64,000 bases of DNA from CAYRXM01 sp964449465. GTDB taxonomy: Bacteria > Chloroflexota > Anaerolineae > JAFGEY01. The notes beneath the pieces are model-generated. The model ran no database searches. It was given only the letters and a program-made list of their open reading frames with translations, and was not told the origin of the DNA. Positions 24,059 to 31,958 of the stretch are shown one piece after another; positions within the stretch are counted from its first letter, which is position 1, and each line of letters opens with the position of its first letter. The position numbers were made by a program, and so were the translations under genes. The DNA is taken from assembly GCA_964449465.1 (NCBI GenBank), contig CAYVBK010000021.1, positions 25,527 through 89,526 of the forward strand, written 5' to 3'.

Positions 24059-26941
24059 ATGTCGCTCTATTGTCATCGCTGCGGTTCGTTGCAAAAAAAT
24101 CCCAATGCCCAGTTTTGTTTTCAATGCGGCGCGCCGTTGCGGGCCGCTGGGGCCACACCGCCTGGCGGGATTGCCCCGCCGCCTGCTCAGACTCCGTCGG
24201 ATCAGCCCGTACCCTCTTTGCCGATGCCTCATTTGCAGGTGCGTTGGCCCGGCCAGCCGCCCTATGATTTTGCCATCACCAAACCCTCTCTGACTTTGGG
24301 CCGTGCGCCCGACAACGACCTGGTATTGAGCTATCCGACCGTTTCAGGACACCATGCCCGCCTGGAGTGTCGGGATCACGCCTGGTTGATCACCGACCTC
24401 CAGTCTACCAACGGCACGGCGGTGAACGGGCAGCGCATCCAGCCTCAACAGCCACAGCCGTTGGCGCACGGCGATGTGGTGCGTATGGGCGACCCGCAAG
24501 GCAACTCGATCAGCCTGACCTTCCAAGACCCCGAAGGCCTGGCCCCCAGCCGCAACTCGATGGTTCTCAACACCGGTTTGCTGGTCGGCGAAGCGGCCTC
24601 GCTGCTGATCGGGCGCAACCCACAGAGCCACATTCCGCTGCCGTCGCCGCAGGTGTCGTGGCAGCACGCTCGCATTGATCGCACTCCGCAAGGCGATGTG
24701 TTGACCGACCTCCAGTCTACCAACGGCACCTTTGTCAACGGGCAGCGCATCACCGTTCACCCGCTGCGGCAGGGCGACACCATCCAGATCGGCCCTTATC
24801 GCCTGGCCTATACGGCGTCGGGTCTGGCGGCGTCGGCGCAGGTGGGGTTGGTGCGCCTGGATGCCATCGGCCTCAATCGGCAGGTGACTGACCGCAAAAC
24901 ACACAAGCCCAAGCTGATTTTGAACGATGTGACCATGTCCATTCAACCTGGCGAATTTGTGGCCGTAGTGGGCGGGTCGGGGGCGGGCAAAAGCACCCTG
25001 ATGAAGGCCCTCAACGGCCAGTCGCGTGCCACCGACGGGCAGGTGTTGTTCAATGGCGATGATTTTTATGCCCATCTGGACCAATATCGCTCTATGATGG
25101 GTTATGTGCCGCAGCAAGACATTGTGCATCGTGATCTGACCGTCGAGGGCGCGCTGCGCTATGCCGCCCGCTTGCGTCTGCCGCCCGACATGCGCCAGGA
25201 TGAAATCGAAAAGCGCATTGACGACGCCTTGGGACGCCTGGATATGGTGGACAAGAAAAAGGATACCATTGCCACTCTGAGCGGCGGGCAGCTCAAGCGG
25301 GTCAACATTGCGGTGGAAATGCTGGCCGACCCGGACCTGTTTTTCCTGGATGAGCCCAGTTCGGGCCTGGACCCCGGCACCGAGAAAAAGTTGATGTATG
25401 ACATGCAGCGGGTGGCCGACTCGGGCAAGACGGTGATTCTGATCACCCATGCTACCGACAATGTGGGGCTGTGCGACCATGTGGCTTTTATGGGCTATGG
25501 CGGCAAGCTGGTCTTTTTTGGCCCGCCGCACGAGGCTTTGCAGTTCTTTCAGGCGCAGAGCTTTGCCGATATTTACCTCAAGCTAGCTAAACCATCCGAA
25601 GTGGATGCCTGGCAGCAGAAATTTCAAAGCTCTCCGCTGTATCAAAAATATGTGCAGAGCCGCGTGACCTCGCAGATGCAGCCGCGCACGCCGCCGGAAA
25701 AGGTCAAATCGTCGCGTTTGGGCCTGTTTGGCAACATTCGTCAGTTTGGCATCTTGACCAGCCGCTATTTCGAGTTGGTGGCACGCAGCAAGCTCAGCCT
25801 GTTCATCTTGCTGGCCGTCATGCCGCTGATCGGCGTCTTGATGCTGTCGGTTTCCAGCCGGTACTGGTTGACGGCCAAATATGACCCTGAATGTGCTGAC
25901 GTGGTGGATGACTGGAGCGACGCGGACGCAGTGCAAAGGTGTATCAATTACCACCTGGTTCAGGAGACCGATGAGGAAGGCAAGGTCAACGCCAGCTATG
26001 TGGTGGCCAACCGGGCGCAGACGCTCTTGTTTATCATGTCGTTTGCCTGTGTGTTGTTGGGCATCTTTGCTGCCGTGTTTGAGATCATCAAAGAGATGCC
26101 CATTTATAATCGCGAGCGCATGATCAATCTCGGCCTGTGGCCCTATTTGATGTCCAAGTTTGTGGTGTTGAGCGGGTTTAGCTTTATCCAGGGGCTTTCG
26201 CTGCTGGTGGTGATCGCGCTGGGCGTGCGGCTGCCTTCCTACAAGCAAATGCTGCCGGCGGTGGTGGAAATCTATATCACCTTGCTGTTGACCATCTGGG
26301 CCAGCACCAGTTTGGGGCTGTGGATTTCCAGCTTTGCCGATAACAACAGTGCGGTGTATATCATTTTGCCCATTCTGATCGTGCATATCATTTTCGCCGG
26401 GGCGTTTTTCGACCTCAAGGGGCCGACCGAGTGGGTTTCGTATGGCACCATCACGCGCTGGTCGTTGGAGAACCTGGGCGCATCCACGCGCCTCAATACG
26501 CTCAATCAGTTGAGCCGCTCACGGGTCATTCCCGATATTCACACCGAGCGAGAATTTGAGTTTGAGGCGCCCAAAATTGTCACCGAGACCATTACCCATA
26601 CCCTGCCCATCACCTGTCCCCCGGCCGGCCCGGTAATACCGGTCGAGGTGCCGGGTCTGGTGATCACGCCGACCACCGAGATGACCACCACTACCAAGAC
26701 GATTACGTACACCGATCCGATCACCAGCGATATTCCCATCAACTTTCAGTTGGGTTTCGAGTGTATGCAGGATGTGACGACGATTGGCGCTGACGGCACG
26801 CGAACAATCTCTCAAGAGATTGACCTGGATTGCACACGCCGGCGCATGATCGGTCGCTGGCTGATCTTGGGCGGTTTTGTGGTTGGGTTCCAGGTGCTGT
26901 CGGCCATCACCCTCAAGGTGCGCGAGCGGCAGGCACGCTGA
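24059..26941 (+). CDS. Zinc-ribbon / double-FHA / ABCG-type ABC transporter
   Basis: The protein has 960 residues. Zinc ribbon C5-C8-C20-C23; Pro-rich linker; FHA domain 1 (about 68-155) and FHA domain 2 (about 170-255), each with GR, SxxH-like and TNGT-VNG motifs; ABC ATPase with Walker A GGSGAGKS (305-312), signature LSGGQLKR and Walker B LFFLDEPSSGLD; then an ABC-2/ABCG-type membrane domain with about six helices and a large external loop before the last helix. FHA domains bind phosphothreonine, so transport may be gated by a Ser/Thr kinase, although none is encoded nearby. The cargo is unknown. The ATG at 24059 follows AAAGGAG; the in-frame 23966 start precedes the rsmI stop and is rejected. 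Confidence 0.9.
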   Translation: MSLYCHRCGSLQKNPNAQFCFQCGAPLRAAGATPPGGIAPPPAQTPSDQPVPSLPMPHLQVRWPGQPPYDFAITKPSLTLGRAPDNDLVLSYPTVSGHHARLECRDHAWLITDLQSTNGTAVNGQRIQPQQPQPLAHGDVVRMGDPQGNSISLTFQDPEGLAPSRNSMVLNTGLLVGEAASLLIGRNPQSHIPLPSPQVSWQHARIDRTPQGDVLTDLQSTNGTFVNGQRITVHPLRQGDTIQIGPYRLAYTASGLAASAQVGLVRLDAIGLNRQVTDRKTHKPKLILNDVTMSIQPGEFVAVVGGSGAGKSTLMKALNGQSRATDGQVLFNGDDFYAHLDQYRSMMGYVPQQDIVHRDLTVEGALRYAARLRLPPDMRQDEIEKRIDDALGRLDMVDKKKDTIATLSGGQLKRVNIAVEMLADPDLFFLDEPSSGLDPGTEKKLMYDMQRVADSGKTVILITHATDNVGLCDHVAFMGYGGKLVFFGPPHEALQFFQAQSFADIYLKLAKPSEVDAWQQKFQSSPLYQKYVQSRVTSQMQPRTPPEKVKSSRLGLFGNIRQFGILTSRYFELVARSKLSLFILLAVMPLIGVLMLSVSSRYWLTAKYDPECADVVDDWSDADAVQRCINYHLVQETDEEGKVNASYVVANRAQTLLFIMSFACVLLGIFAAVFEIIKEMPIYNRERMINLGLWPYLMSKFVVLSGFSFIQGLSLLVVIALGVRLPSYKQMLPAVVEIYITLLLTIWASTSLGLWISSFADNNSAVYIILPILIVHIIFAGAFFDLKGPTEWVSYGTITRWSLENLGASTRLNTLNQLSRSRVIPDIHTEREFEFEAPKIVTETITHTLPITCPPAGPVIPVEVPGLVITPTTEMTTTTKTITYTDPITSDIPINFQLGFECMQDVTTIGADGTRTISQEIDLDCTRRRMIGRWLILGGFVVGFQVLSAITLKVRERQAR
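24392..24729 (+). repeat. Identical 26-bp direct repeat in the two FHA coding segments
   Basis: The same 26 bases occur at 24392-24417 and 24704-24729, coding TDLQSTNGT in FHA 1 and FHA 2. The flanks diverge in sequence, so the copies look recently converted or strongly constrained. Confidence 0.8.
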
Positions 26942-26975
26942 GTGTCGCTTGCCGCGCAGCGATAGCGCATAAAAA

Positions 26976-27006
26976 TGTAGGGGCAGAGCTTGCCTCTGCC
27001 CCTACA
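26976..27006. repeat. REP-like palindrome
   Basis: A perfect 13-bp inverted repeat, TGTAGGGGCAGAG (26976-26988) with its complement (26994-27006), has a 5-nt loop. It fills the gap between two co-directional genes. Neither strand has a long T tract, so it looks like a dispersed palindrome rather than a terminator. Confidence 0.7.
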
Positions 27007-27031
27007 AAATGGCGATTTTCAAAGGAGCAAG

Positions 27032-27712
27032 ATGTCCAATCAATGTGCGCAATGCGGTTTTGTCAATCGAGATGAGGCGCGTTTTTGCAAGCAGTGCGGC
27101 ACTCTGCTCAACGCGGCGGCCACACCGATGGCATCGGCAGCGCCAGCCGCCGCGCCGGCGCTGCGACGTGGCAGTTGGGTGGCCGCAACTGCTTTGACCG
27201 TGGCCATTCTCTCTTTGCTGCTCAACCTGGTGCTGCTGGCAGCGGTGGGTATGCTGGTGGGCGGGCTGCTCCAGGCGCGTCAGGCGGCTGTGCAGGCTTT
27301 GGATCAGGGCATCCGCTCGGTCGAGCAGGTGCAGCGAGAAGGGCTGTTGTTCGATCTGCCCATCTCGCAGACGGTGCAAATCAATCAAGCCATCCCCATC
27401 CGCCGCGATCTGACCATTCCTATCCGCACCGAGATTCCGATCAACACCGAGGTGAGCGTTTGGGTGACCATTCCGGTGATCGGCCAGCGCGCCATCAATA
27501 TCCCGGTCAACACCACTGTGCCGGTCAGCCTGACCGTGCCGATCCACCTGGATACCTCGGTAGACCTGAGCCTGCCGGTGCCGATCAGCCTGACCGTGCC
27601 GATTCGGCTGTCGGGTGATACACCACCGCTAAATGTCTGGCTGCCATCGCTGCGAAATGGGCTGGAGGATGTGCGGCGGCGGATTGACGGGGCTGGCTTG
27701 AGCGAACCCTAA
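27032..27712 (+). CDS. Zinc-ribbon membrane protein with periodic IPI/VPI strand repeats
   Basis: This 226-residue protein has an N-terminal zinc ribbon (CAQCGF and CKQCGT), an Ala/Pro linker, one or two merged membrane helices (about 50-80), a short helix and then a strikingly regular segment (about 105-200). In it IPI, VPV or VPI recurs every 6-12 residues (QAIPIRRDLTIPIRTEIPI and on). The regular spacing suggests stacked beta strands outside the cytoplasm. At DNA level a 19-bp stretch is repeated 60 bp apart (27525 and 27585 region). The family is not recognised. It lies between two other zinc-ribbon genes, with AAAGGAG before the start. Confidence 0.75.
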   Translation: MSNQCAQCGFVNRDEARFCKQCGTLLNAAATPMASAAPAAAPALRRGSWVAATALTVAILSLLLNLVLLAAVGMLVGGLLQARQAAVQALDQGIRSVEQVQREGLLFDLPISQTVQINQAIPIRRDLTIPIRTEIPINTEVSVWVTIPVIGQRAINIPVNTTVPVSLTVPIHLDTSVDLSLPVPISLTVPIRLSGDTPPLNVWLPSLRNGLEDVRRRIDGAGLSEP

Positions 27713-27733
27713 ACGTTCGATTGGGAGGCGCGT

Positions 27734-30055
27734 ATGAACAGAAAAAGTATCATCTGGCTGATCGCTGCCGGGCTGGTGTTGGTGGTGATCGCCTCGATTT
27801 TGGGCCTGGTGATTTGGAGACAGCAGCCTGCGTCTACGCCCACGCCCACCTGGCCCGCCTTGTCGTTGACCCTGACCCCGCCACCTTCGCTGGATGAGTT
27901 GATTGCCAGGTACCCGCAGTTGGCCGGCATTTTGGGCGATCAAGAGTTGGATTCGGTGTACAAGGATTTTCTGATTGCCTATCAGCAGGGCGGCATCGGT
28001 GCAGCGGCCGAGCTGGCCCGGCAGCGCGGCATCTTGACGGCGCAGAACGAGGTGTGTGCCACCCTCATCCTCGACACCACCGACAGCGCGCTGCTGGTCC
28101 AACAGCTTCAAGCCGCCGGTGTGATTGTCGAAGGGGCCTACAAGACGCAGGTGGACATTGCCATTCCTTTGTCGGTGATCGAGCAGGCGGCCCAGGCCGA
28201 GGACCCGGGCGTGTTGTTTGCCCAGATCACGGCATTGGAGCATGTGGTGCGCGTCAAACTGCCCACCAAAACCCGCACTGGCAGCGTCCCTTTTTTTGTT
28301 GATGGCCAGGGTCCCGCCGTCACCGGCGCGGATGCCTGGCATCAAGCCGGCCTCAAGGGGCAAAACATCCGGGTCGGCATCCTCGATTGCGGGTTTGGCG
28401 GATACAAATCGCTGCTGGGCCGCGACCTGCCGGACAGGGTGCAGGCGCAGACGTTTGTGCGCGGCCTGGGCGACGCCGACGATTCGGATGAGGTGCATGG
28501 CACAGCGGTGGCCGAAATCGTCCACGAGATGGCCCCCAACGCCGAGCTGTACCTGGCCGATTATGGTTGTCGCGGTGTGGCTCTAGGGCCGGCCGTCGAG
28601 TGGCTGTTGGCTCAGAATGTGCAGATCATTTCCCATTCGGCCGGCAGCACCACCGCGCCGATGGATGGCAGCGGCCTTCAATCTGATTTGGTGCGTCAGG
28701 CTGCCGACCGGGGTGTGCTGTGGGTCAACTCGGCCGGCAACGAGGCCGAGGTGCATTATCGCGGCACCTGGTCGGACCAGGACGGCGATGGCTGGCACGA
28801 GTTTGCGTCGTCTCGCGAGACGATGGGCTTTCGTTCAGACGAGCCGGCGGTCGAGATTGTGCTGCGTTGGGATGACTGGAGCCGGGTGGATCAGGACTAT
28901 GACCTGGTGATGTTGGATGACAATGGCAACGAAGTGGCTTCGGCGCGTGACCCGCAGAGCGGCAGCCTGGGTGAAGAGCCGATTGAGGTATTGGATTATT
29001 ACGGTTTGGAGCCAGGCCGGGCTTATTATCTGGCGATCTATGCCAGTTCGACCACTCGCGCGGTGACGTTTGATATTATTGTGCATGGCGATGTGGTGAT
29101 CGAGTTTCCGGTGGCCGAGTACAGCCTGGTCACGCCAGCCGATGCTGCCGAGGCCCTGGCAGTGGGGGCGGTGTTTTGGCGTAACGACCGCATCACCGAT
29201 TACAGCTCGCGCGGCCCCACCGCCGATGAGCGGATCAAGCCCGACATATCGGCCCCGTCAGAGGTGGACAATGCCACCTATGGTCGTTTTGGCGGCACGT
29301 CGGCGGCCGCGCCGCACGTGGCCGGGGCCGCCGCGCTAGTGTGGGGCGCATTTCCCGATTGGGGTCGGCAGCAGGTGTGGAATTATCTGATCGCCGGGTC
29401 CAAAGACCTGGGCAAAAAAGGCGCCGATATCGAGTATGGCGCCGGGCGGCTGCTGCTGCCTGCACCGCCCACCGCATCTACGGCCACCGCTGTGGCTGCC
29501 CGTCCCACCGACACGCCGAAACCGCGTTCGCCTACCGTGACGCCATCGCCACACCCTACCCGCGTTCCCACTATCACGCCCACGCTGCGCCCCAACGAGA
29601 CGCCTCACCCCACCCGCCCGGCCCAGCCCACGCCGACTCTGCTGCCTACGGCCACGCGCGGGCTGCGTTCCACCCCCACTCCGCTGCCACCCGACTCGGA
29701 TGAGTTTCCGTTGAGCATCTTGTTGGGGCTGGTTTGTGTGGTGGGGCTGCTCGGCGGGGGCTTGTTGCTGTTGGGATTGATTCTCATTCTGTTCGGCCTG
29801 AGCCGCGGGTCGCGCCCCAGGCCGCAACCTGCGCCGCCGTATGCCCCGCCGCAATATATACCACCTATGCAACCTCGGCCGCAGCGGGCGCCGCCGTCGG
29901 CCTGCGCCCGCTGCGGCCGGCCCTTGCGCCCCGATGCCCGTTTCTGCGGCGTGTGTGGGCTGCCGGTGCCGCCCGCCGTGCCACGCTGCAAGCAATGCGG
30001 CCAGGAGTTGCGCCCCGACGCCCTGTTTTGCAGTCGTTGCGGGACGCGGCAATAG
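27734..30055 (+). CDS. Membrane-anchored subtilase (S8) with C-terminal membrane helix and zinc ribbons
   Basis: The 773-residue protein has an N-terminal membrane helix (7-28), a propeptide-like region (50-190) and an S8 peptidase domain with catalytic D218 (GILDCGF), H255 (VHGTAVAEIVH), oxyanion N336 (SAGNE) and S523 (GGTSAAAPH). A prepeptidase/P-domain-like insert lies at about 340-455. A Thr/Pro linker (about 585-660), a membrane helix (about 660-690) and a Pro-rich stretch follow, ending in a double zinc ribbon (CARCGR.. CGVCGL and CKQCGQ.. CSRCGT). With helices at both ends, the protease lies outside and the ribbons inside. The zinc ribbon links it to the two preceding genes. Confidence 0.9.
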   Translation: MNRKSIIWLIAAGLVLVVIASILGLVIWRQQPASTPTPTWPALSLTLTPPPSLDELIARYPQLAGILGDQELDSVYKDFLIAYQQGGIGAAAELARQRGILTAQNEVCATLILDTTDSALLVQQLQAAGVIVEGAYKTQVDIAIPLSVIEQAAQAEDPGVLFAQITALEHVVRVKLPTKTRTGSVPFFVDGQGPAVTGADAWHQAGLKGQNIRVGILDCGFGGYKSLLGRDLPDRVQAQTFVRGLGDADDSDEVHGTAVAEIVHEMAPNAELYLADYGCRGVALGPAVEWLLAQNVQIISHSAGSTTAPMDGSGLQSDLVRQAADRGVLWVNSAGNEAEVHYRGTWSDQDGDGWHEFASSRETMGFRSDEPAVEIVLRWDDWSRVDQDYDLVMLDDNGNEVASARDPQSGSLGEEPIEVLDYYGLEPGRAYYLAIYASSTTRAVTFDIIVHGDVVIEFPVAEYSLVTPADAAEALAVGAVFWRNDRITDYSSRGPTADERIKPDISAPSEVDNATYGRFGGTSAAAPHVAGAAALVWGAFPDWGRQQVWNYLIAGSKDLGKKGADIEYGAGRLLLPAPPTASTATAVAARPTDTPKPRSPTVTPSPHPTRVPTITPTLRPNETPHPTRPAQPTPTLLPTATRGLRSTPTPLPPDSDEFPLSILLGLVCVVGLLGGGLLLLGLILILFGLSRGSRPRPQPAPPYAPPQYIPPMQPRPQRAPPSACARCGRPLRPDARFCGVCGLPVPPAVPRCKQCGQELRPDALFCSRCGTRQ

Positions 30056-30082
30056 CGGCCCTGTACAAGTGGCGGGGGATGG

Positions 30083-30113
30083 GCCAGGCCGAAGCCTGGC
30101 GCTGAGAGAGCGG
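30083..30113 (+). repeat. Hairpin plus 13-mer, copy A
   Basis: GCCAGGC (30083-30089), CGAA loop, GCCTGGC (30094-30100), immediately followed by GCTGAGAGAGCGG. A hairpin followed by the same 13-mer with one mismatch recurs near 39994-40021. Confidence 0.5.
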
Positions 30114-30128
30114 TATGGTGAATGACTG

Positions 30129-30163
30129 GCGTCCGTCTGATCAAATCAGACGGACGCTTTTTT
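30129..30163 (+). terminator. Strong terminator after the subtilase gene
   Basis: A perfect 13-bp stem, GCGTCCGTCTGAT (30129-30141) with 30145-30157, has a 3-nt loop and six T residues. Confidence 0.92.
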
Positions 30164-30212
30164 GTTGGTTTTGTAACTACCTGCCTTGAGCCGAAAATTA
30201 GCCTTTGGGAGG

Positions 30213-30320
30213 GTCATTCTGAGAGCCTGCCCTGAGCGGAGCGAAGGGAGCGCGGCGACGAAGAATCTCGTTGTACACCGCAAAGAGAGATTCTTCGCGC
30301 CTGATGGCACTCAGAATGAC
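30213..30320. repeat. MITE-like imperfect palindrome of 108 bp
   Basis: Outer arms GTCATTCTGAG (30213-30223) and its exact complement (30310-30320), and inner arms GAAGAATCTC (30260-30269) and its exact complement (30287-30296), are nested. No ORF is present. The layout fits a small non-autonomous or REP-type dispersed element; together with its neighbours it explains the 460-bp gene-free stretch 30056-30515. Confidence 0.65.
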
Positions 30321-30386
30321 AGTGGGTAGGTAGTTACTTGGTTTCGATAAACTCAACCAACGTCGCCTGTACCTTTTGAAAGGGTC

Positions 30387-30428
30387 GGGGCCGAGATTTC
30401 GGGGCCGAGATTTCGGGGCCGAGATTTC
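30387..30428 (+). repeat. Tandem repeat, 3 x 14 bp
   Basis: GGGGCCGAGATTTC is repeated three times without a spacer, about 33 bp upstream of the next promoter. Confidence 0.9.
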
Positions 30429-30460
30429 GGTCGCCGCTTCATACTTGCTTCACAATTGGT

Positions 30461-30469
30461 TGGTATAAT
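30461..30469 (+). promoter_or_regulatory. Extended -10 promoter
   Basis: TGgTATAAT (TATAAT at 30464-30469), 46 bp before the ATG at 30516; no clear -35 element. Confidence 0.55.
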
Positions 30470-30515
30470 TCGGTCATCAAGCGAAAACAAGTAGCACATT
30501 GAAAAGGAGTTGAAT

Positions 30516-31028
30516 ATGGTACAAAAAGCGGTGGCCGGGTTGTTCATCCTGGCCATGATCGCCGCTTTGGTGGTTGGCGGCATCAAGCTGTTTCAGCAGG
30601 ACGGGCAGGAGCACGAGGCGCAGGTTAACGGGCAACATATCAATGTGCCTTATGTCGAGTCTGCACCGGCACAGTCCGCTCCAGGCAATCAAGGCAAGGG
30701 ATATGGGCAGGGCGCAGGTCGGCAGCCGAATGTGGATGCTGGAGGGCAAACGCTCACTGGCGTAGTGCGTGAAACGGTCGAACTGGTGATAGAGACCACC
30801 GACGGCGAGATGGTGCAGGTGGGTTTGGGACCCAGCTCGTACCGTGAGGCACAAGGGTTCAGCCTGAATTTGGGCGACCAGGTTCGGGCGACCGGCTATT
30901 GGGAAAGTGACGAGTTCAAAGCGACTGGGATCGAAAATCTGACGACCGGCGCTCAAATCATGTTGCGTGACGCGCTGGGCCGGCCGATGTGGGCGGGTCA
31001 GGGGCGGCAAAAGAATTCTGGTTTTTAG
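30516..31028 (+). CDS. Small membrane-anchored protein of unknown family
   Basis: The 170-residue protein has a signal anchor (about 5-24), a Gln/Gly-rich linker (about 28-75) and a small beta-rich domain (about 80-135; VVRETVELVIETTDGEMVQV through LNLGDQVRATGYWE). The latter has the feel of an OB-fold/BOF-like module. The tail is rich in Met, Arg and Gly. It probably lies outside the membrane. It heads a set with a DUF4405 membrane protein and a Ca-motif secreted protein. The ATG at 30516 is preferred, with AAAAGGAG six bases upstream; an in-frame TTG lies at 30510. Confidence 0.7.
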   Translation: MVQKAVAGLFILAMIAALVVGGIKLFQQDGQEHEAQVNGQHINVPYVESAPAQSAPGNQGKGYGQGAGRQPNVDAGGQTLTGVVRETVELVIETTDGEMVQVGLGPSSYREAQGFSLNLGDQVRATGYWESDEFKATGIENLTTGAQIMLRDALGRPMWAGQGRQKNSGF

Positions 31029-31042
31029 GAAAAGGAGGTCCA

Positions 31043-31360
31043 ATGTCGCAGGCCAGGATCAATTACTGGGTGGATGTGTTGATTGCAGTGACGTTTATCA
31101 TTTCGGCCGTGTCGGGATTGGTGCTGTTTTTCGCGCCAAGCGGCTTTCAGGGTGGACGAAATCCCTATTACGGGCAGGCGGTGTTGGGTCTCAGCACGCA
31201 TACCTGGGACACGTTGCATACCTGGGGCAGCATGGCCATGATCGCCGGGGTGGGTGCACACCTGGTTTTGCACTGGAACTGGATGGTTTGCATGACCCAA
31301 AAAATGTTTCAGCGCAAAAAGCAGCCCCGGCCACAAGATCTGTCCTGTCCCATCGAATAA
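31043..31360 (+). CDS. DUF4405 membrane protein (cytochrome b-like)
   Basis: This 105-residue protein has two clear membrane helices (about 8-30 and 62-80). DUF4405 proteins resemble half of a di-haem cytochrome b561/FdhI-type membrane domain. The histidines in STHTWDTLHTWGSM and GAHLVLHWNW are placed so that they could ligate haem. A role in electron transfer across the membrane is inferred from these. The start at 31043 has AAGGAGGTC upstream; an upstream in-frame ATG at 30989 lies inside the previous gene. It is 14 bp after that gene and probably in the same operon. Confidence 0.8.
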   Translation: MSQARINYWVDVLIAVTFIISAVSGLVLFFAPSGFQGGRNPYYGQAVLGLSTHTWDTLHTWGSMAMIAGVGAHLVLHWNWMVCMTQKMFQRKKQPRPQDLSCPIE

Positions 31361-31403
31361 GTGATGTATCAGTCAATCATTTCAACAAAAAAGGAGATTC
31401 AGA

Positions 31404-31841
31404 ATGAACAAATGGCTCAAAATTTCAGGGATTGTTTTGGTCGCAGTATTGGCTCTGGGTGCGCTGTTGGGCGGAGCAGCTCTGGCGCAGGGTCCTGTGG
31501 ATGAGGATGGCGATGGCGTGTGTGACGTTTGCGGCCAGCAAGCCGGCGACGGATTCAAACATGGCTGGCAGCATCGCCAGAGCAATCAATCGGCAGGGTG
31601 TGATGGCACCGGCACGTGTGGAGACGGGTTTGTAGACGAAAACGGTGACGGCGTGTGCGACCGTTTCGTGGATGAGGATGGCGATGGTGTGTGTGACCAT
31701 CACCTCGCCGATGGGCAGGGGCAGGGCAATCAGAACGGCTGCGGTATGCACAGTCAAGGCCGGCAGCCGGCGCAAGGCGGTCACAGCTCGACGCGGGGGA
31801 TGGGCAGTCGCGTCGGATACGGACAGCAGCGCGGCAACTGA
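31404..31841 (+). CDS. Secreted protein with DxDGDGxCD repeats
   Basis: The 145-residue protein has a signal peptide (about 1-29, ending ALAQG). It carries three copies of an Asp/Gly motif with a cysteine (DEDGDGVCD, DENGDGVCD, DEDGDGVCD). These resemble EF-hand or thrombospondin-type Ca2+-binding loops as found in dockerin-like and TSP3 repeats. The tail is rich in Gly, His, Gln and Met (NGCGMHSQG). Divalent metal binding is likely. No known family is recognised. It is the last gene before a strong terminator and lies directly upstream of a two-component system. Confidence 0.7.
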   Translation: MNKWLKISGIVLVAVLALGALLGGAALAQGPVDEDGDGVCDVCGQQAGDGFKHGWQHRQSNQSAGCDGTGTCGDGFVDENGDGVCDRFVDEDGDGVCDHHLADGQGQGNQNGCGMHSQGRQPAQGGHSSTRGMGSRVGYGQQRGN

Positions 31842-31860
31842 ACCCGGCTTGGCAAAAATC

Positions 31861-31894
31861 GAGGGATAGGTATCAACCTGTCCCTCTTTTTTTT
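31861..31894 (+). terminator. Terminator before the two-component genes
   Basis: An 11-bp stem with one G-T pair (31861-31871 with 31876-31886), a 4-nt loop and eight T residues. Confidence 0.88.
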
Positions 31895-31895
31895 A

Positions 31896-31924
31896 TTGAC
31901 TCTAGCCAGGCAATGTGATAGGAT
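31896..31924 (+). promoter_or_regulatory. Promoter of the two-component genes
   Basis: TTGACT (31896-31901), 17 bp, TAGGAT (31919-31924), starting directly behind the terminator. Confidence 0.6.
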
Positions 31925-31958
31925 CAAAAGGGGTTTGTTTCGGGTTAAAGGAGCAGAA

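Noticed and set aside
30387..30428. CRISPR repeats
   Set aside because: Units are 14 bp, directly adjacent and have no spacers.
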